NCBI GenBank assembly: GCA_904501675.1
Contig: CAJGCL010000044.1
Span: 1-15,041 of the forward strand
Length of the DNA stretch: 15,041 nt
Direction of reading: 5' to 3'
Source: Clostridiaceae bacterium
Lineage (GTDB): Bacteria > Bacillota > Clostridia > Oscillospirales > Acutalibacteraceae
Part shown: piece by piece, positions 1 to 7,966 of the stretch
Numbering within the stretch: the stretch's first letter is position 1
Layout of the letters: each line of letters begins with the position of its first letter
Notes under the pieces: generated by a model
What the model was told of the DNA's origin: nothing
The model's input: the letters and a program-made list of their open reading frames with translations, nothing else
The model's database searches: none
Translations under genes and position numbers: made by a program

Positions 1-714
1 ATCGAGGAAATGTACGAAAAATCAAAACGCGAGGTTGAAAATACCATTCGCCAGACAGGTGAGAAGGCAGTTATTGATGCCGGCGTTAACGGACTCCACG
101 GCGAGCTTGTTAAGCTTCTCGGTAAGCTTAAATACCGTACCAGCTATGGGCAGAATGTTCTTAACCATTCTCTTGAGGTTTCTTACCTTGCAGGTCTTAT
201 GGCTGCTGAGCTTGGTGCGGATGTTAAATTGGCTAAGCGCGCAGGTCTTCTTCACGATATAGGTAAGGCTCTTGACCACGAAAAAGAGGGTACACATATC
301 GAGCTTGGTGTTGAAGTTGCAAGAAAGAATAAAGAAAACGAACAGGTTATTCACGCAATTCAGGCTCACCACGGTGATGTTGAGGCTAAAACAGTTATTG
401 CTTGCCTCGTTCAGGCAGCGGATGCTATTTCTGCAGCAAGACCTGGTGCAAGACGTGAAAACATCGAATCTTATATTCAGAGATTGCAGAAACTTGAAGA
501 AATTACAACTTCATTTGCAGGTGTTGACAACGCATTTGCAATTCAGGCAGGTCGTGAGGTTCGTATTATGGTTAAGCCTGAGGCAGTATCTGATGACCAG
601 ATGGTGCTTCTTGCAAGAGAGATTGTTCAAAAAATTGAAGGCGAGCTTGAATACCCCGGTCAGATAAAGGTTAACGTTATCAGGGAAAGTCGCGCAATTG
701 ATTTTGCAAAATAA
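1..714 (+). CDS. rny: Ribonuclease Y, C-terminal part (5' end outside window)
   Basis: This is the C-terminal half of RNase Y, the membrane-anchored endoribonuclease that starts mRNA turnover in many Firmicutes. The frame is open from base 1, so the gene begins upstream. About 237 residues of a usual ~520 are present; the N-terminal membrane helix, coiled coil and KH domain are missing. The visible part starts just after where the KH domain normally ends (IEEMYEKSKREVE) and covers the HD domain. The metal-binding His-Asp pair is in LLHDIGKAL (codons at about 253-258), with further histidines in NHSLEV and AHHGD, and the family signature DAISAARPGARRE follows. It ends with the typical C terminus around IKVNVIRE. 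A hairpin terminator follows and ymdB comes next, the same gene order as in Bacillus. The identification is firm. The ATG at base 10 is an internal methionine, not the true start. Confidence 0.95.
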   Translation: MEEMYEKSKREVENTIRQTGEKAVIDAGVNGLHGELVKLLGKLKYRTSYGQNVLNHSLEVSYLAGLMAAELGADVKLAKRAGLLHDIGKALDHEKEGTHIELGVEVARKNKENEQVIHAIQAHHGDVEAKTVIACLVQAADAISAARPGARRENIESYIQRLQKLEEITTSFAGVDNAFAIQAGREVRIMVKPEAVSDDQMVLLAREIVQKIEGELEYPGQIKVNVIRESRAIDFAK

Positions 715-733
715 TATTTTTTAAACTCAAAAT

Positions 734-772
734 AAAAGCGAAACCTTCATACTATGGTGGTTTCGCTTTTTT
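734..772 (+). terminator. Rho-independent terminator after rny
   Basis: A perfect 12-bp stem (arms 734-745 and 759-770, core GCGAAACC/GGTTTCGC) has a 13-nt loop and ends in a run of six T. It lies 20 bases after the rny stop. It should end or attenuate rny transcription before ymdB. Confidence 0.85.
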
Positions 773-798
773 GAACTTTTTATAATAATCTATATATA
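771..798 (+). promoter_or_regulatory. Possible sigma-A promoter for ymdB
   Basis: TTGAAC at 771-776 is followed after 16 bases by TATATA at 793-798. An alternative is the perfect TATAAT at 781-786, which has only a poor -35 (TGGTTT, 758-763). Either would give ymdB its own transcript after the terminator. The leader would be short, and no convincing ribosome binding site precedes the ATG at 815. Weak evidence. Confidence 0.3.
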
Positions 799-814
799 GA
801 AACGATGGTAAAAT

Positions 815-1585
815 ATGCGATTACTTTTTTTAGGTGATGTTGTAGGCAAAGGCGGATGCGATTTTCTTATGAAAAAGCTCCCTGACTACAAAAGAAAAAA
901 TTGCATAGATGTGTGTATTGCCAATGGTGAAAACTCGGCTCAGGGTAATGGGGTTACGTCTCAATCTATTGAGATGCTGCTTGATAGTGGTGTTGATTTT
1001 GTAACTTTGGGAAATCATACCTTTAAGCGTCCTGAAATTATGGAGTACCTTGAAGGTGATGTGCCTGTGGTAAGGCCGTATAACTATCCTGTTGGTGCTC
1101 CCGGTCAAGGTGTTGGAATAATTGACAAGGGCAGATATAGGATTGCTGTTATAAATATGTTAGGTACAGTATATTCTGAGCCTTTAGGTAATCCGTTTTC
1201 AGAAATTGATAAAGCTCTCGCTGAAATTGATGGTTGCAAAACTGTTGTTGTTGATTTCCATGCGGAAGCAACTGCAGAAAAAAGGGCAATGGGTTTTTAT
1301 CTTGATGGCAAAGTTACAGCTGTTTTGGGTACTCATACCCATGTTCAAACTGCGGACGACCAGCTTTTACCAAAGGGCACTGCATATATAACGGACGTTG
1401 GAATGTGCGGCCCTGTTCAATCTGTTTTGGGTATAGAACCTGAGCTTACTATTAAGAAATTCAAGACGAATCTTCCTGTAAGATTTGAAAATGCTCAGGG
1501 CGAATATGCAATAAACGGAGTCTTGCTCGAGATAGACGAAAAGAATGGTAAGGCGCTTTCAATAGAAAGGGTGGATATAAGGTGA
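815..1585 (+). CDS. ymdB: YmdB-family metallophosphoesterase (TIGR00282 type)
   Basis: A 256-residue calcineurin-like phosphoesterase. In Bacillus subtilis, YmdB is a 2',3'-cyclic nucleotide phosphodiesterase affecting biofilm and motility choices and interacting functionally with RNase Y. The dinuclear metal-site residues are all present: D8 in LGDVVGK, E39-N40 in NGENSAQG, N67-H68 in LGNHTF, H149 in DFHAEAT, and H174/H176 in GTHTHVQTAD. Length matches the family (about 260). It sits downstream of rny as in Bacillus. There, spoVS usually follows; here a solute-binding lipoprotein follows, and its GTG start overlaps the ymdB stop (GTGA). No strong Shine-Dalgarno sequence precedes the ATG. Family and fold are certain. 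The cellular role is transferred from Bacillus. Confidence 0.93.
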   Translation: MRLLFLGDVVGKGGCDFLMKKLPDYKRKNCIDVCIANGENSAQGNGVTSQSIEMLLDSGVDFVTLGNHTFKRPEIMEYLEGDVPVVRPYNYPVGAPGQGVGIIDKGRYRIAVINMLGTVYSEPLGNPFSEIDKALAEIDGCKTVVVDFHAEATAEKRAMGFYLDGKVTAVLGTHTHVQTADDQLLPKGTAYITDVGMCGPVQSVLGIEPELTIKKFKTNLPVRFENAQGEYAINGVLLEIDEKNGKALSIERVDIR

Positions 1586-3087
1586 TTAAAAGGCTTATAG
1601 CTATTTTGCTTGTAGTGGTTATTTCCGTAACACTTTTTTCTTGTGGTAAGCGCGAAGAAAATCCTTCCGGAACAGATGACTATGTTTTACCAACTCAGGT
1701 TATAAGTGCAGATATTGCATTTCCTTATATGAGTTCTGATAGTCTGGCGCCGTACAGTGCAGTAAGCACAACCAACAGAAATCTTATTCCTGTTATGTAT
1801 GAAAGCCTTTATGTACCAACGAAGGATGGCAAGGGTAAAGCTGTTCTTGCTGCAGATGGTAAAGTTGAGGGTAAAACAGTTACTATAAAACTTGTTGACG
1901 GAGTATGCTTTTCAGATGGTGTTGAGCTAAATGCTGCTTATGTAAAGGCTTCGTTTGAGTTTGCGAAGAAAAACGATTACTACAAGTCATCTCTTACAGA
2001 TATTGATTCTGTTAAGGTTGTGGATAATCTTACTGTTATATTTAATTTGTCCCGTGAAAATCCATTTGCTTTGAATATTCTTAACTTTCCTATAATTAGA
2101 ATTTCAAATGGAAAAAGTATAGGTAGCGGGAAATATAAGTTGCAGTATCTAGAAGATGCACCTTATTTTCAGGTTAATACTATTCATAGAGAATACAAGG
2201 AGAGCTTTAACAAACAAATTGCTCTTTACGATATGGCAGGTATTTCAAGCCCGATATATCCATTTAAAGCAAACAAGATAAGTGTTTATTCTCAGGATTT
2301 AAGTTTCGAAAAATATATGAATCTTTCTTCTGAAACTGTTTCAACCCCTATGAATAATTTTGTTTATTTGGGTGTGAATTGCAGATGGGCAGGCTCCCTT
2401 ACCTCAATTGATTGGGTAAGGCAAGCAATAAATGTAGGTATAGACCGTAGCAGCGTAGGTGCGTCCTCGTTTTTAGGTCAAACAGATGCGGTGGTTACGC
2501 CTTACAGAACAGAATTTTATCAGCTTAATACAGAAAATCTTCCATCCCTTTCAGGTGAAACTCGTAGAGCTATAGATATTCTGGAAAGAAATGGCTATAA
2601 TAAATTTAATTCAGAGGGAATCCGTACCAATGGTACAACCGCTCTAAAAGTTAATATACTTGTTTGTACTGAAAACGAATATAAAAGAGCAGTTGCAGAT
2701 GCAGTGAAAAAATCTCTTGAAGATTTAGGCTTTGGCGTAAGTATAACTGAGAAGAAAACTCTTGATGACTTTAAAAAAGCTCTTAATGAGGGTCATTTTG
2801 GCCTTTATATTGGCGAAACTCAATTTTCTGATGATTATAATCTGCAAGAGTTTTTCAAAAAGAATGGTCAGCTTTCATATGGCATCAACGAAGATTTCTT
2901 CCCTCATTATGAAAGTTACAGAAACGGTACAGATTCCTTTATGACTTTTGTTGAAAGTTTTGAAACAGAAGTTCCATTTATACCGCTATTCTATAGAAAG
3001 TCTATTGTATCTATAAACCCTAATATTACAGGGATAAATACTGAGGCTATATATTCTTCGGCTTGTTTATGGCAATTGCAGGATTAA
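1582..3087 (+). CDS. Family-5 extracellular solute-binding lipoprotein (oligopeptide type)
   Basis: A 501-residue predicted lipoprotein. Residues 1-21 form a signal peptide with a basic start (MIKRL), a hydrophobic stretch and a lipobox (LFSC) with C21 as the lipidation site. The mature part resembles SBP_bac_5 proteins (OppA/DppA/NikA class). It has the typical segment near residues 93-124 (TIKLVDGVCFSDGVELNAAY), where the ligand-binding core begins, and length is normal for the family. Such proteins capture peptides, nickel or other small ligands at the membrane for an ABC importer. No permease or ATPase genes lie nearby, so it is an orphan whose ligand cannot be told. The start is GTG at 1582, overlapping the ymdB stop by 4 bases; the AAAGGGTGG at 1566-1574 is a suitable ribosome binding site. 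Translational coupling to ymdB is likely. Confidence 0.85.
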   Translation: MIKRLIAILLVVVISVTLFSCGKREENPSGTDDYVLPTQVISADIAFPYMSSDSLAPYSAVSTTNRNLIPVMYESLYVPTKDGKGKAVLAADGKVEGKTVTIKLVDGVCFSDGVELNAAYVKASFEFAKKNDYYKSSLTDIDSVKVVDNLTVIFNLSRENPFALNILNFPIIRISNGKSIGSGKYKLQYLEDAPYFQVNTIHREYKESFNKQIALYDMAGISSPIYPFKANKISVYSQDLSFEKYMNLSSETVSTPMNNFVYLGVNCRWAGSLTSIDWVRQAINVGIDRSSVGASSFLGQTDAVVTPYRTEFYQLNTENLPSLSGETRRAIDILERNGYNKFNSEGIRTNGTTALKVNILVCTENEYKRAVADAVKKSLEDLGFGVSITEKKTLDDFKKALNEGHFGLYIGETQFSDDYNLQEFFKKNGQLSYGINEDFFPHYESYRNGTDSFMTFVESFETEVPFIPLFYRKSIVSINPNITGINTEAIYSSACLWQLQD

Positions 3088-3101
3088 AACGTGTTAAAGT
3101 C

Positions 3102-3130
3102 TTGTATTTGAATGCCATATAGTATATAAT
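3102..3130 (+). promoter_or_regulatory. Sigma-A promoter for the 602-aa membrane protein gene
   Basis: TTGTAT (3102-3107), a 17-base spacer, and a perfect TATAAT (3125-3130). The predicted transcript start is near 3137, giving a leader of about 27 bases with AAAGGAG at 3152-3158. This separates the gene from the upstream rny-ymdB-lipoprotein group, after which I see no clear terminator. Confidence 0.65.
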
Positions 3131-3163
3131 TAACAAATATACATTTCTTGAAAAGGAGTTGTT

Positions 3164-4972
3164 ATGATGGACCCAATCAAAGTTGATTTTTCAGGTAAGG
3201 GTGCACCTAAAGAGGTTGTTATTCCACCTGAGAAAAAGGTTCTCAAAATAATTATTTCTCTTATAGTTACCTTTATAGGCGGTGCGGTAGCATATTATTT
3301 TATGCTCCCTGCTCTTAATTTTAAGGCTATGGAGCTTTACTATTTTGTTGCAGTTGTGCTTGCAATCTATATTGGTATGACAGTTCTTACAACAAAAGCA
3401 TTTATAAAACCTGAATATATTCCTTATGTTAAGAAAAGAGCAATTGCGCCAATTATTATAGGCCTTGTTTTTGCACTTGTTCTTGGTATAGGTTATCTTG
3501 TTTCAGCGCCTCTTTTCCGCGCTAAGGATTATAGCGAAATTATCAGCGTTGATACTCAGAACTTTGGCGAGAGCGATAAGAGTATTACAACAATTACAAG
3601 CCTTTCAGACTTCCAGAGTGTTCCTATGATAGATAAGGACGCAGCTCTTGTTCTTGCAAACAAAACTCTTGGTGAGCTTGAAAAAGTTTCTCAGTTTGTT
3701 ATTGACGAGAAATTTTCAACTCAGATTAACTATCAGGGCAACCCATATAGAATTTTCCCACTTAAATATGGCGATTTCTTTAAATGGATAAAGAACACTA
3801 AAGATGGCTTTCCTGCATACGTTGCAGTAAATATGTATACTCAGGAAGCAGAAGTTGTTGACCTTTCCAAAAACGATCTTCCTAACATTAAGGTTTCAAC
3901 AGGTGAATATCTTAACGAGCGCCTTGACCGCGTGCTCAGATTCAAATATCCAACATATATGTTCGGTACACCTTCTCTTGAAATTGATGAGGCAGGACAT
4001 CCATATTGGGTATGTGAGCGTATAGACAAAACAATCGGTCTTGTAGGCGGTGCCGACGTTATCGGCGTTGTGCTTGTTGACGCTTGTGATAAAAATAATA
4101 TTGAATATTATTCTCTTGAACAAATCAGAGAAAACGACGCAATTCAGTGGATAGACCAGATTTATTCTGAGGACCTTCTTGTTCAGCAGTATAACTACTT
4201 CGGTAAATACAGCGGCGGATTTATCAACGGCTACATCGGTCAGGAAAATGTTGTTTCTACAACAGTTGGTTCAAGCTGTATCGCAAGTGGCGATGACGTT
4301 TGGCTCTACACAGGTGTAACATCTGTTACAAATGATGACTCTATTATTGGTTTTGCAATTATTAACCAGCGTACAAAGGAAGCAGTTTTCCAGAGAATTG
4401 CAGGTACAACTGAAAGCGGTGCTCAGACATCTGCTCAGGGTATCGTTTCCGATAAGGGCTGGAACGCAACGTTCCCGATTCTTCTCAACATTGACGGCGA
4501 AGCAACATACTTTATGGCTCTTAAAGACAACAACGTTGTTAAGAGCTATGCAATGGTAAGCGTTGAAAGAGTTCAGGATGCTGTAAGAAGCGAGGATGAC
4601 GCTAACCCTGACCTTGAAGCATGCCTTAAAGCTTATGTTAATAAGGTGAAGCTGAGTACAAAGAAGATTCTCAACATTGATTATAACGTAGTTCTTCCCG
4701 ATTCAATTAGTGGAGGCGAGAGTGCAGACAACGGCTCAACACAAACAACTCCATCAGAAATTAAAACTGTTTCAGGTGTGATTTCGGATATCAGAACTGC
4801 AGTTGTAAACGGCAACAGCGTTTACTACATCGCTCTTGATGGTAAGGCAATTTATTATTCAATTGCTGCCGCAGAAGCAGAAAATGTAGTTATCCTTAAT
4901 ATAGGTGATACTGTAACAGTAACCTATAAAACTGCAGAAGGAAAAATTGTTTCAGCAAAAGATATTAAATGA
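3164..4972 (+). CDS. Three-pass membrane protein with large extracytoplasmic region, unknown function
   Basis: I do not recognise this family. The 602-residue protein has three hydrophobic segments at about 26-48, 57-77 and 94-116, separated by short basic loops. A soluble region of roughly 480 residues follows. By the positive-inside rule (KK before the first and KKR before the third segment), it would face outside. Residues ~155-225 mix short helices and strands. A Ser/Thr/Gly-rich linker (~515-535) leads to a small beta-rich C-terminal domain (~536-602), which by eye could be OB-fold-like: GVISDIRTAVV, then YYIALDGKAIYYS, then GDTVTVTYKT. No catalytic motif stands out. It has its own promoter and terminator, so it is probably monocistronic. 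AAAGGAG is followed by tandem ATGs (3164 and 3167). The second has the better spacing, so the real protein may lack Met1. Codons seem richer in C-ending forms than in the preceding gene, a visual impression only. Confidence 0.8.
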   Translation: MMDPIKVDFSGKGAPKEVVIPPEKKVLKIIISLIVTFIGGAVAYYFMLPALNFKAMELYYFVAVVLAIYIGMTVLTTKAFIKPEYIPYVKKRAIAPIIIGLVFALVLGIGYLVSAPLFRAKDYSEIISVDTQNFGESDKSITTITSLSDFQSVPMIDKDAALVLANKTLGELEKVSQFVIDEKFSTQINYQGNPYRIFPLKYGDFFKWIKNTKDGFPAYVAVNMYTQEAEVVDLSKNDLPNIKVSTGEYLNERLDRVLRFKYPTYMFGTPSLEIDEAGHPYWVCERIDKTIGLVGGADVIGVVLVDACDKNNIEYYSLEQIRENDAIQWIDQIYSEDLLVQQYNYFGKYSGGFINGYIGQENVVSTTVGSSCIASGDDVWLYTGVTSVTNDDSIIGFAIINQRTKEAVFQRIAGTTESGAQTSAQGIVSDKGWNATFPILLNIDGEATYFMALKDNNVVKSYAMVSVERVQDAVRSEDDANPDLEACLKAYVNKVKLSTKKILNIDYNVVLPDSISGGESADNGSTQTTPSEIKTVSGVISDIRTAVVNGNSVYYIALDGKAIYYSIAAAEAENVVILNIGDTVTVTYKTAEGKIVSAKDIK

Positions 4973-5003
4973 AAAAAAGAAGGCTCTCGGAGCCTTCTTT
5001 TTT
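4972..5003. terminator. Bidirectional terminator between converging genes
   Basis: A GC-rich stem GAAGGCTC/GAGCCTTC (4979-4986 and 4990-4997) has a 3-base loop. It is flanked by seven A on the left and six T on the right. It therefore ends + strand transcripts of the membrane protein gene and - strand transcripts of copA, whose stop codon is at 5034-5036. Confidence 0.9.
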
Positions 5004-5033
5004 GTTGGTAAATATATAAGTTTTACACTTGGT

Positions 5034-5234
5034 TTAAATTACTTCATAACCTTCATCGGTGATTGCTTTAATTAAAATGTTAATGGGGACATCCTTTGTA
5101 AGCGTTACTGTTGCAGTGCTTTCTGTGTGGCTTGCGACTGCTTCTGCTACTCCGTCTATGGCAAGCAGAGCTTTCGTAACATGTGCTTCACAGCGTGGGC
5201 ACATCATACCTTCAACCTTAATTACCTTTGTCAT
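5034..5234 (-). other. Candidate internal start giving a free CopZ-like chaperone
   Basis: Inside the copA frame, an ATG at 5234-5232 (residue 783) is preceded on the - strand by GAAAGGA, 9 bases upstream (5250-5244). Translation from it would give a 66-residue protein starting MTKVIKVEGMMCPRC, the length and layout of a stand-alone CopZ. The sequence shows the start signal and the domain boundary coinciding. That it is used is inference. It may be a relic of a former separate gene fused in frame. Confidence 0.45.
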
Positions 5235-7580
5235 AGTATCATTTCCTTTCTCGGTTGCCTCTGTGTTTTCAAAAGAGGCGTTTTTGCTTTCTTCCGCAAT
5301 ATATTTTGATTTGAAAAATCTTAATCTCAAAGCATTTGTTACAACACAAATGGAGCTCATACTCATAGCCGCAGAGCCTATCATAGGTGTAAGCTTTAAT
5401 GCAAACAGAGGGTAGAATGTACCTGCCGCAAGAGGTATTCCCAAAGCATTGTAGAAAAATGCCCAGAAAAGATTCATTTTAATATTTTTTATTACTGCTT
5501 TACTCAGCTCAATTGCCTTAACTGCATCAAGCAGAGAGCTTTTTATAAGCACAATATCTGCAGAGTCAATTGCAATATCCGTCCCTGCACCAATGGCAAT
5601 ACCGATATCTGCTCTTGTGAGGGCAGGAGCATCGTTAATGCCGTCGCCTATAAATGCAATTTTCTTACCGCTTTCCTGAGCAAGACGAATATGTTTTTCT
5701 TTATCTTGCGGAAGAAGCTCTGGAATTACTGTATCAATACCTGCCTGCTTTCCTATAAATTGAGCAGCGTTTTTGTTATCTCCTGTAAGCATAATGGTTT
5801 TCTTGCCTAAGGCTTTCAGTGCTTTTATTGCGGTTATACTATCAACCCTTATTGTATCTGCAACTGCGATTATGCCTATAACATCTTTTTCGCAAACAAA
5901 TATAAGCGGTGTTTTTCCTTGGTTAGAAAGCTCTTCGATTTTGTTTTCTACAGAAGAAAAATCAATGTTGTTTTCCTTTAAGAATCTTACATTACCTGAA
6001 ATGTAGCTTTTTCCGTTAATTGTTGCGCTGATGCCTTTGCCTTGGTGGGCAACGAAATCTGAAACATTAGGAGCTTCAATTCCAAAGGCTTTTTGCCTTA
6101 CTGCTTTAGCCAAAGGATGTTCGCTTCCCTTTTCAAGTGCGGCGGCAAGAGAGAGGAATTCTTTTTCGGTCATATTGTTGTCAGTTACGAAAATATCGCT
6201 TACAGTCATTTCGCCTGATGTTACAGTTCCTGTTTTATCTAAGAATATTTCGTCAACTGAGTGAAGATTTTCAAGAGCCGTAGCAGTTTTTATCAGTATG
6301 CCGTTTTCTGCTGCCTTGCCCGTGCCAGCCATAATTGCAACAGGCGTTGCAAGACCTAAAGCACACGGGCAGGAAATAACGAGAACTGTTACCGCAAAGC
6401 TTAGTGCATTTTCAAAGCCGTCGCCTGCTATGAGCCAGATAATAAATGTCAGTACAGATATGCCCATAACTATAGGCACAAACACACCACTTACCTTATC
6501 TGCAAGGCGGGCAATTGGTGCTTTATCGGACCCCGCTTCGTCAACAAGGCGAATAATTTGTGAAAGGGTAGTGTTTTCGCCGACCTTTGTGGCTCTCATT
6601 TGAAAAGTACCGTTTTTGTTAAGGGTTGCTGAAATTACTTCGTCGCCATACTCTTTTTCAATGGGCAGGCTTTCTCCTGTTACAGCAGATTGGTCAACAA
6701 AGCCGTTGCCTTCTGTAAGAATACCGTCTACTGCAATTCTTTCGCCCGGTCGGATTATAAGAATATCACCTTCCCGTATATCCTCTGCATCAATTGTGAA
6801 TTCTTTACCATCTCTTATAATATTTGCAGTTTTCGGAGAAAGCTCAACGAGCTTTCCTAGGGAGTCGCTTGTTTTGTTTTTCGAGCGTGTTTCTAAAAAT
6901 TTGCCTACAGTTACAAGGGTGAGAATCATTGCGCTTGATTCGAAATACAATTGATGAGAGTAGTGCTCAAGTATTTCTATATTGCCTCGTGGAGCAGCAT
7001 AAGCCATCATAAATATAGCAAAAAGTCCGTAAACAAATGAAGTTGATGAGCCGAGTGCCACAAGTGTATCCATATTGGCGGCGCGTTTTAAAAGACCCTT
7101 GAAGCCTGATGTGAAAAACTTTTTGTTGATTATAAGCACGGGGGCGGCGAGGAGCATTTGCACTAAGGCGTTTATGAGAGCATTATCTGTACCATGTAAA
7201 ATTGACGGAACGGGTAGTCCCACCATATGCCCCATAGCAACATACATCAGTGCCGCAAGAAAAATGATTGATGAAATAAGCCTCTTTTTCATTGCTTTGA
7301 CTTTTTGGGCTTCATCATTCTTTCTGTCATGCCACTGGGATTTTAGATCACTTTTACTCATATCAGGATTAAACACAGCCGCTCCATATCCGATGTTGTT
7401 TACTGCACCTATAATATCCTGTTCTGAGAGCACAGCTTCATCATAGCTGACAGTCAGCTGTTCTTTTAAAAGGTTTACCTGAGCGGATTCAACGCCTGAA
7501 AGCTTGCTTGCAGCTTTTTCCACATTTGCCTGGCAGGCGGCACAGCTCATACCTGTAACCATGAATTTACTTGTTTTCAT
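5034..7580 (-). CDS. copA: Copper-exporting P1B-type ATPase with fused C-terminal CopZ-like domain
   Basis: An 848-residue Cu(I) efflux pump of the plasma membrane. The N-terminal heavy-metal-associated domain has GMSCAAC (C13, C16). The A-domain has TGES at 301-304, the transmembrane metal site CPC is at 404-406, and the phosphorylated aspartate D448 is in DKTGT. The HP motif is at 488-489 and GDGIND at 645-650. The Cu(I)-specific YN (710-711) and MSMSS (739-743) sit in the last two membrane helices. After a linker rich in charged residues (~755-782), a second metal-binding domain (783-848) carries GMMCPRC (C794, C797). This resembles a whole CopZ chaperone, an unusual C-terminal position. 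The gene starts 6 bases after the csoR stop without a clear ribosome binding site, so translation is probably coupled to csoR. Regulation is expected to be copper-dependent derepression through CsoR. Confidence 0.95.
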   Translation of the reverse strand: MKTSKFMVTGMSCAACQANVEKAASKLSGVESAQVNLLKEQLTVSYDEAVLSEQDIIGAVNNIGYGAAVFNPDMSKSDLKSQWHDRKNDEAQKVKAMKKRLISSIIFLAALMYVAMGHMVGLPVPSILHGTDNALINALVQMLLAAPVLIINKKFFTSGFKGLLKRAANMDTLVALGSSTSFVYGLFAIFMMAYAAPRGNIEILEHYSHQLYFESSAMILTLVTVGKFLETRSKNKTSDSLGKLVELSPKTANIIRDGKEFTIDAEDIREGDILIIRPGERIAVDGILTEGNGFVDQSAVTGESLPIEKEYGDEVISATLNKNGTFQMRATKVGENTTLSQIIRLVDEAGSDKAPIARLADKVSGVFVPIVMGISVLTFIIWLIAGDGFENALSFAVTVLVISCPCALGLATPVAIMAGTGKAAENGILIKTATALENLHSVDEIFLDKTGTVTSGEMTVSDIFVTDNNMTEKEFLSLAAALEKGSEHPLAKAVRQKAFGIEAPNVSDFVAHQGKGISATINGKSYISGNVRFLKENNIDFSSVENKIEELSNQGKTPLIFVCEKDVIGIIAVADTIRVDSITAIKALKALGKKTIMLTGDNKNAAQFIGKQAGIDTVIPELLPQDKEKHIRLAQESGKKIAFIGDGINDAPALTRADIGIAIGAGTDIAIDSADIVLIKSSLLDAVKAIELSKAVIKNIKMNLFWAFFYNALGIPLAAGTFYPLFALKLTPMIGSAAMSMSSICVVTNALRLRFFKSKYIAEESKNASFENTEATEKGNDTMTKVIKVEGMMCPRCEAHVTKALLAIDGVAEAVASHTESTATVTLTKDVPINILIKAITDEGYEVI

Positions 7581-7586
7581 AAAATT

Positions 7587-7889
7587 TTATTTCATAAGCT
7601 TCTGCAATGTTGCAACAAGCTCATCAATGGTATCCTCCTTGCCGTTTTTTATATCGTTTGCCACACAGGTTTTTATATGGTTTGCCAAAAGCTCCTTGTT
7701 GAATGCATTCAGTGCAGCATTTACTGCGCTTACCTGAATAAGAATATCTGTGCAATATGCGTCTGCTTCAACCATTTTATAAATTCCTCTAACCTGTCCT
7801 TCAATTCTGCTAAGGCGGTTTAATAAGCTTTTATATTCCTCCGGTGAACGTTGTTTCTTTTTGTGGGTACAGCAATTCTTTTCTTCCAA
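7587..7889 (-). CDS. csoR: CsoR-family copper-sensing repressor
   Basis: An all-helical DUF156/CsoR repressor that releases its operator on binding Cu(I). The Cu ligands C46, H71 and C75 (C-x(24)-H-x3-C) are present, as is the family core LLNRLSRIEGQVRGIYKMV. There is also a short N-terminal CCTH (C6, C7, H9) that many CsoR proteins lack. I place the start at the TTG at 7889, giving 100 residues, because GGAGGTG at 7902-7896 sits 6 bases upstream. The frame stays open to a TTG at 7904, but that codon overlaps this ribosome binding site and the operator and has no site of its own. It is the first gene of the csoR-copA operon and should repress its own promoter. Confidence 0.92.
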   Translation of the reverse strand: MEEKNCCTHKKKQRSPEEYKSLLNRLSRIEGQVRGIYKMVEADAYCTDILIQVSAVNAALNAFNKELLANHIKTCVANDIKNGKEDTIDELVATLQKLMK

Positions 7890-7902
7890 ACTAAACACCT
7901 CC

Positions 7903-7925
7903 AATATACCCGTAGGGGGTATATT
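7903..7925. promoter_or_regulatory. CsoR operator palindrome
   Basis: Perfect 9-bp arms AATATACCC and GGGTATATT flank the 5-base centre GTAGG. This matches the known CsoR operator type (TATACCC...GGGTATA). The predicted csoR transcript start (about 7922) lies inside it, so bound CsoR would block initiation. Confidence 0.85.
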
Positions 7926-7928
7926 GAA

Positions 7929-7957
7929 ATGATATACTTTATTTTATGTTTTGTCAA
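7929..7957 (-). promoter_or_regulatory. csoR-copA sigma-A promoter
   Basis: On the - strand, a consensus TTGACA (7957-7952), a 17-base spacer and TATCAT (7934-7929). The predicted start is about 7922, within the CsoR palindrome. Confidence 0.75.
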
Positions 7958-7966
7958 TACAGGTAG

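Noticed and set aside
5235..5310. Frameshift or stop splitting copA from a separate copZ
   Set aside because: The frame is continuous from 7580 to 5034 with no stop or shift. It is a true in-frame fusion as sequenced, so only an internal start is proposed.
6298..6603. Open frames on the + strand across copA (such as 5059-5415, 5773-6006, 6298-6603, 6616-6954, 7075-7446)
   Set aside because: These are antisense shadows of copA, whose frame carries all P-type ATPase motifs. They have no ribosome binding sites or recognisable domains.
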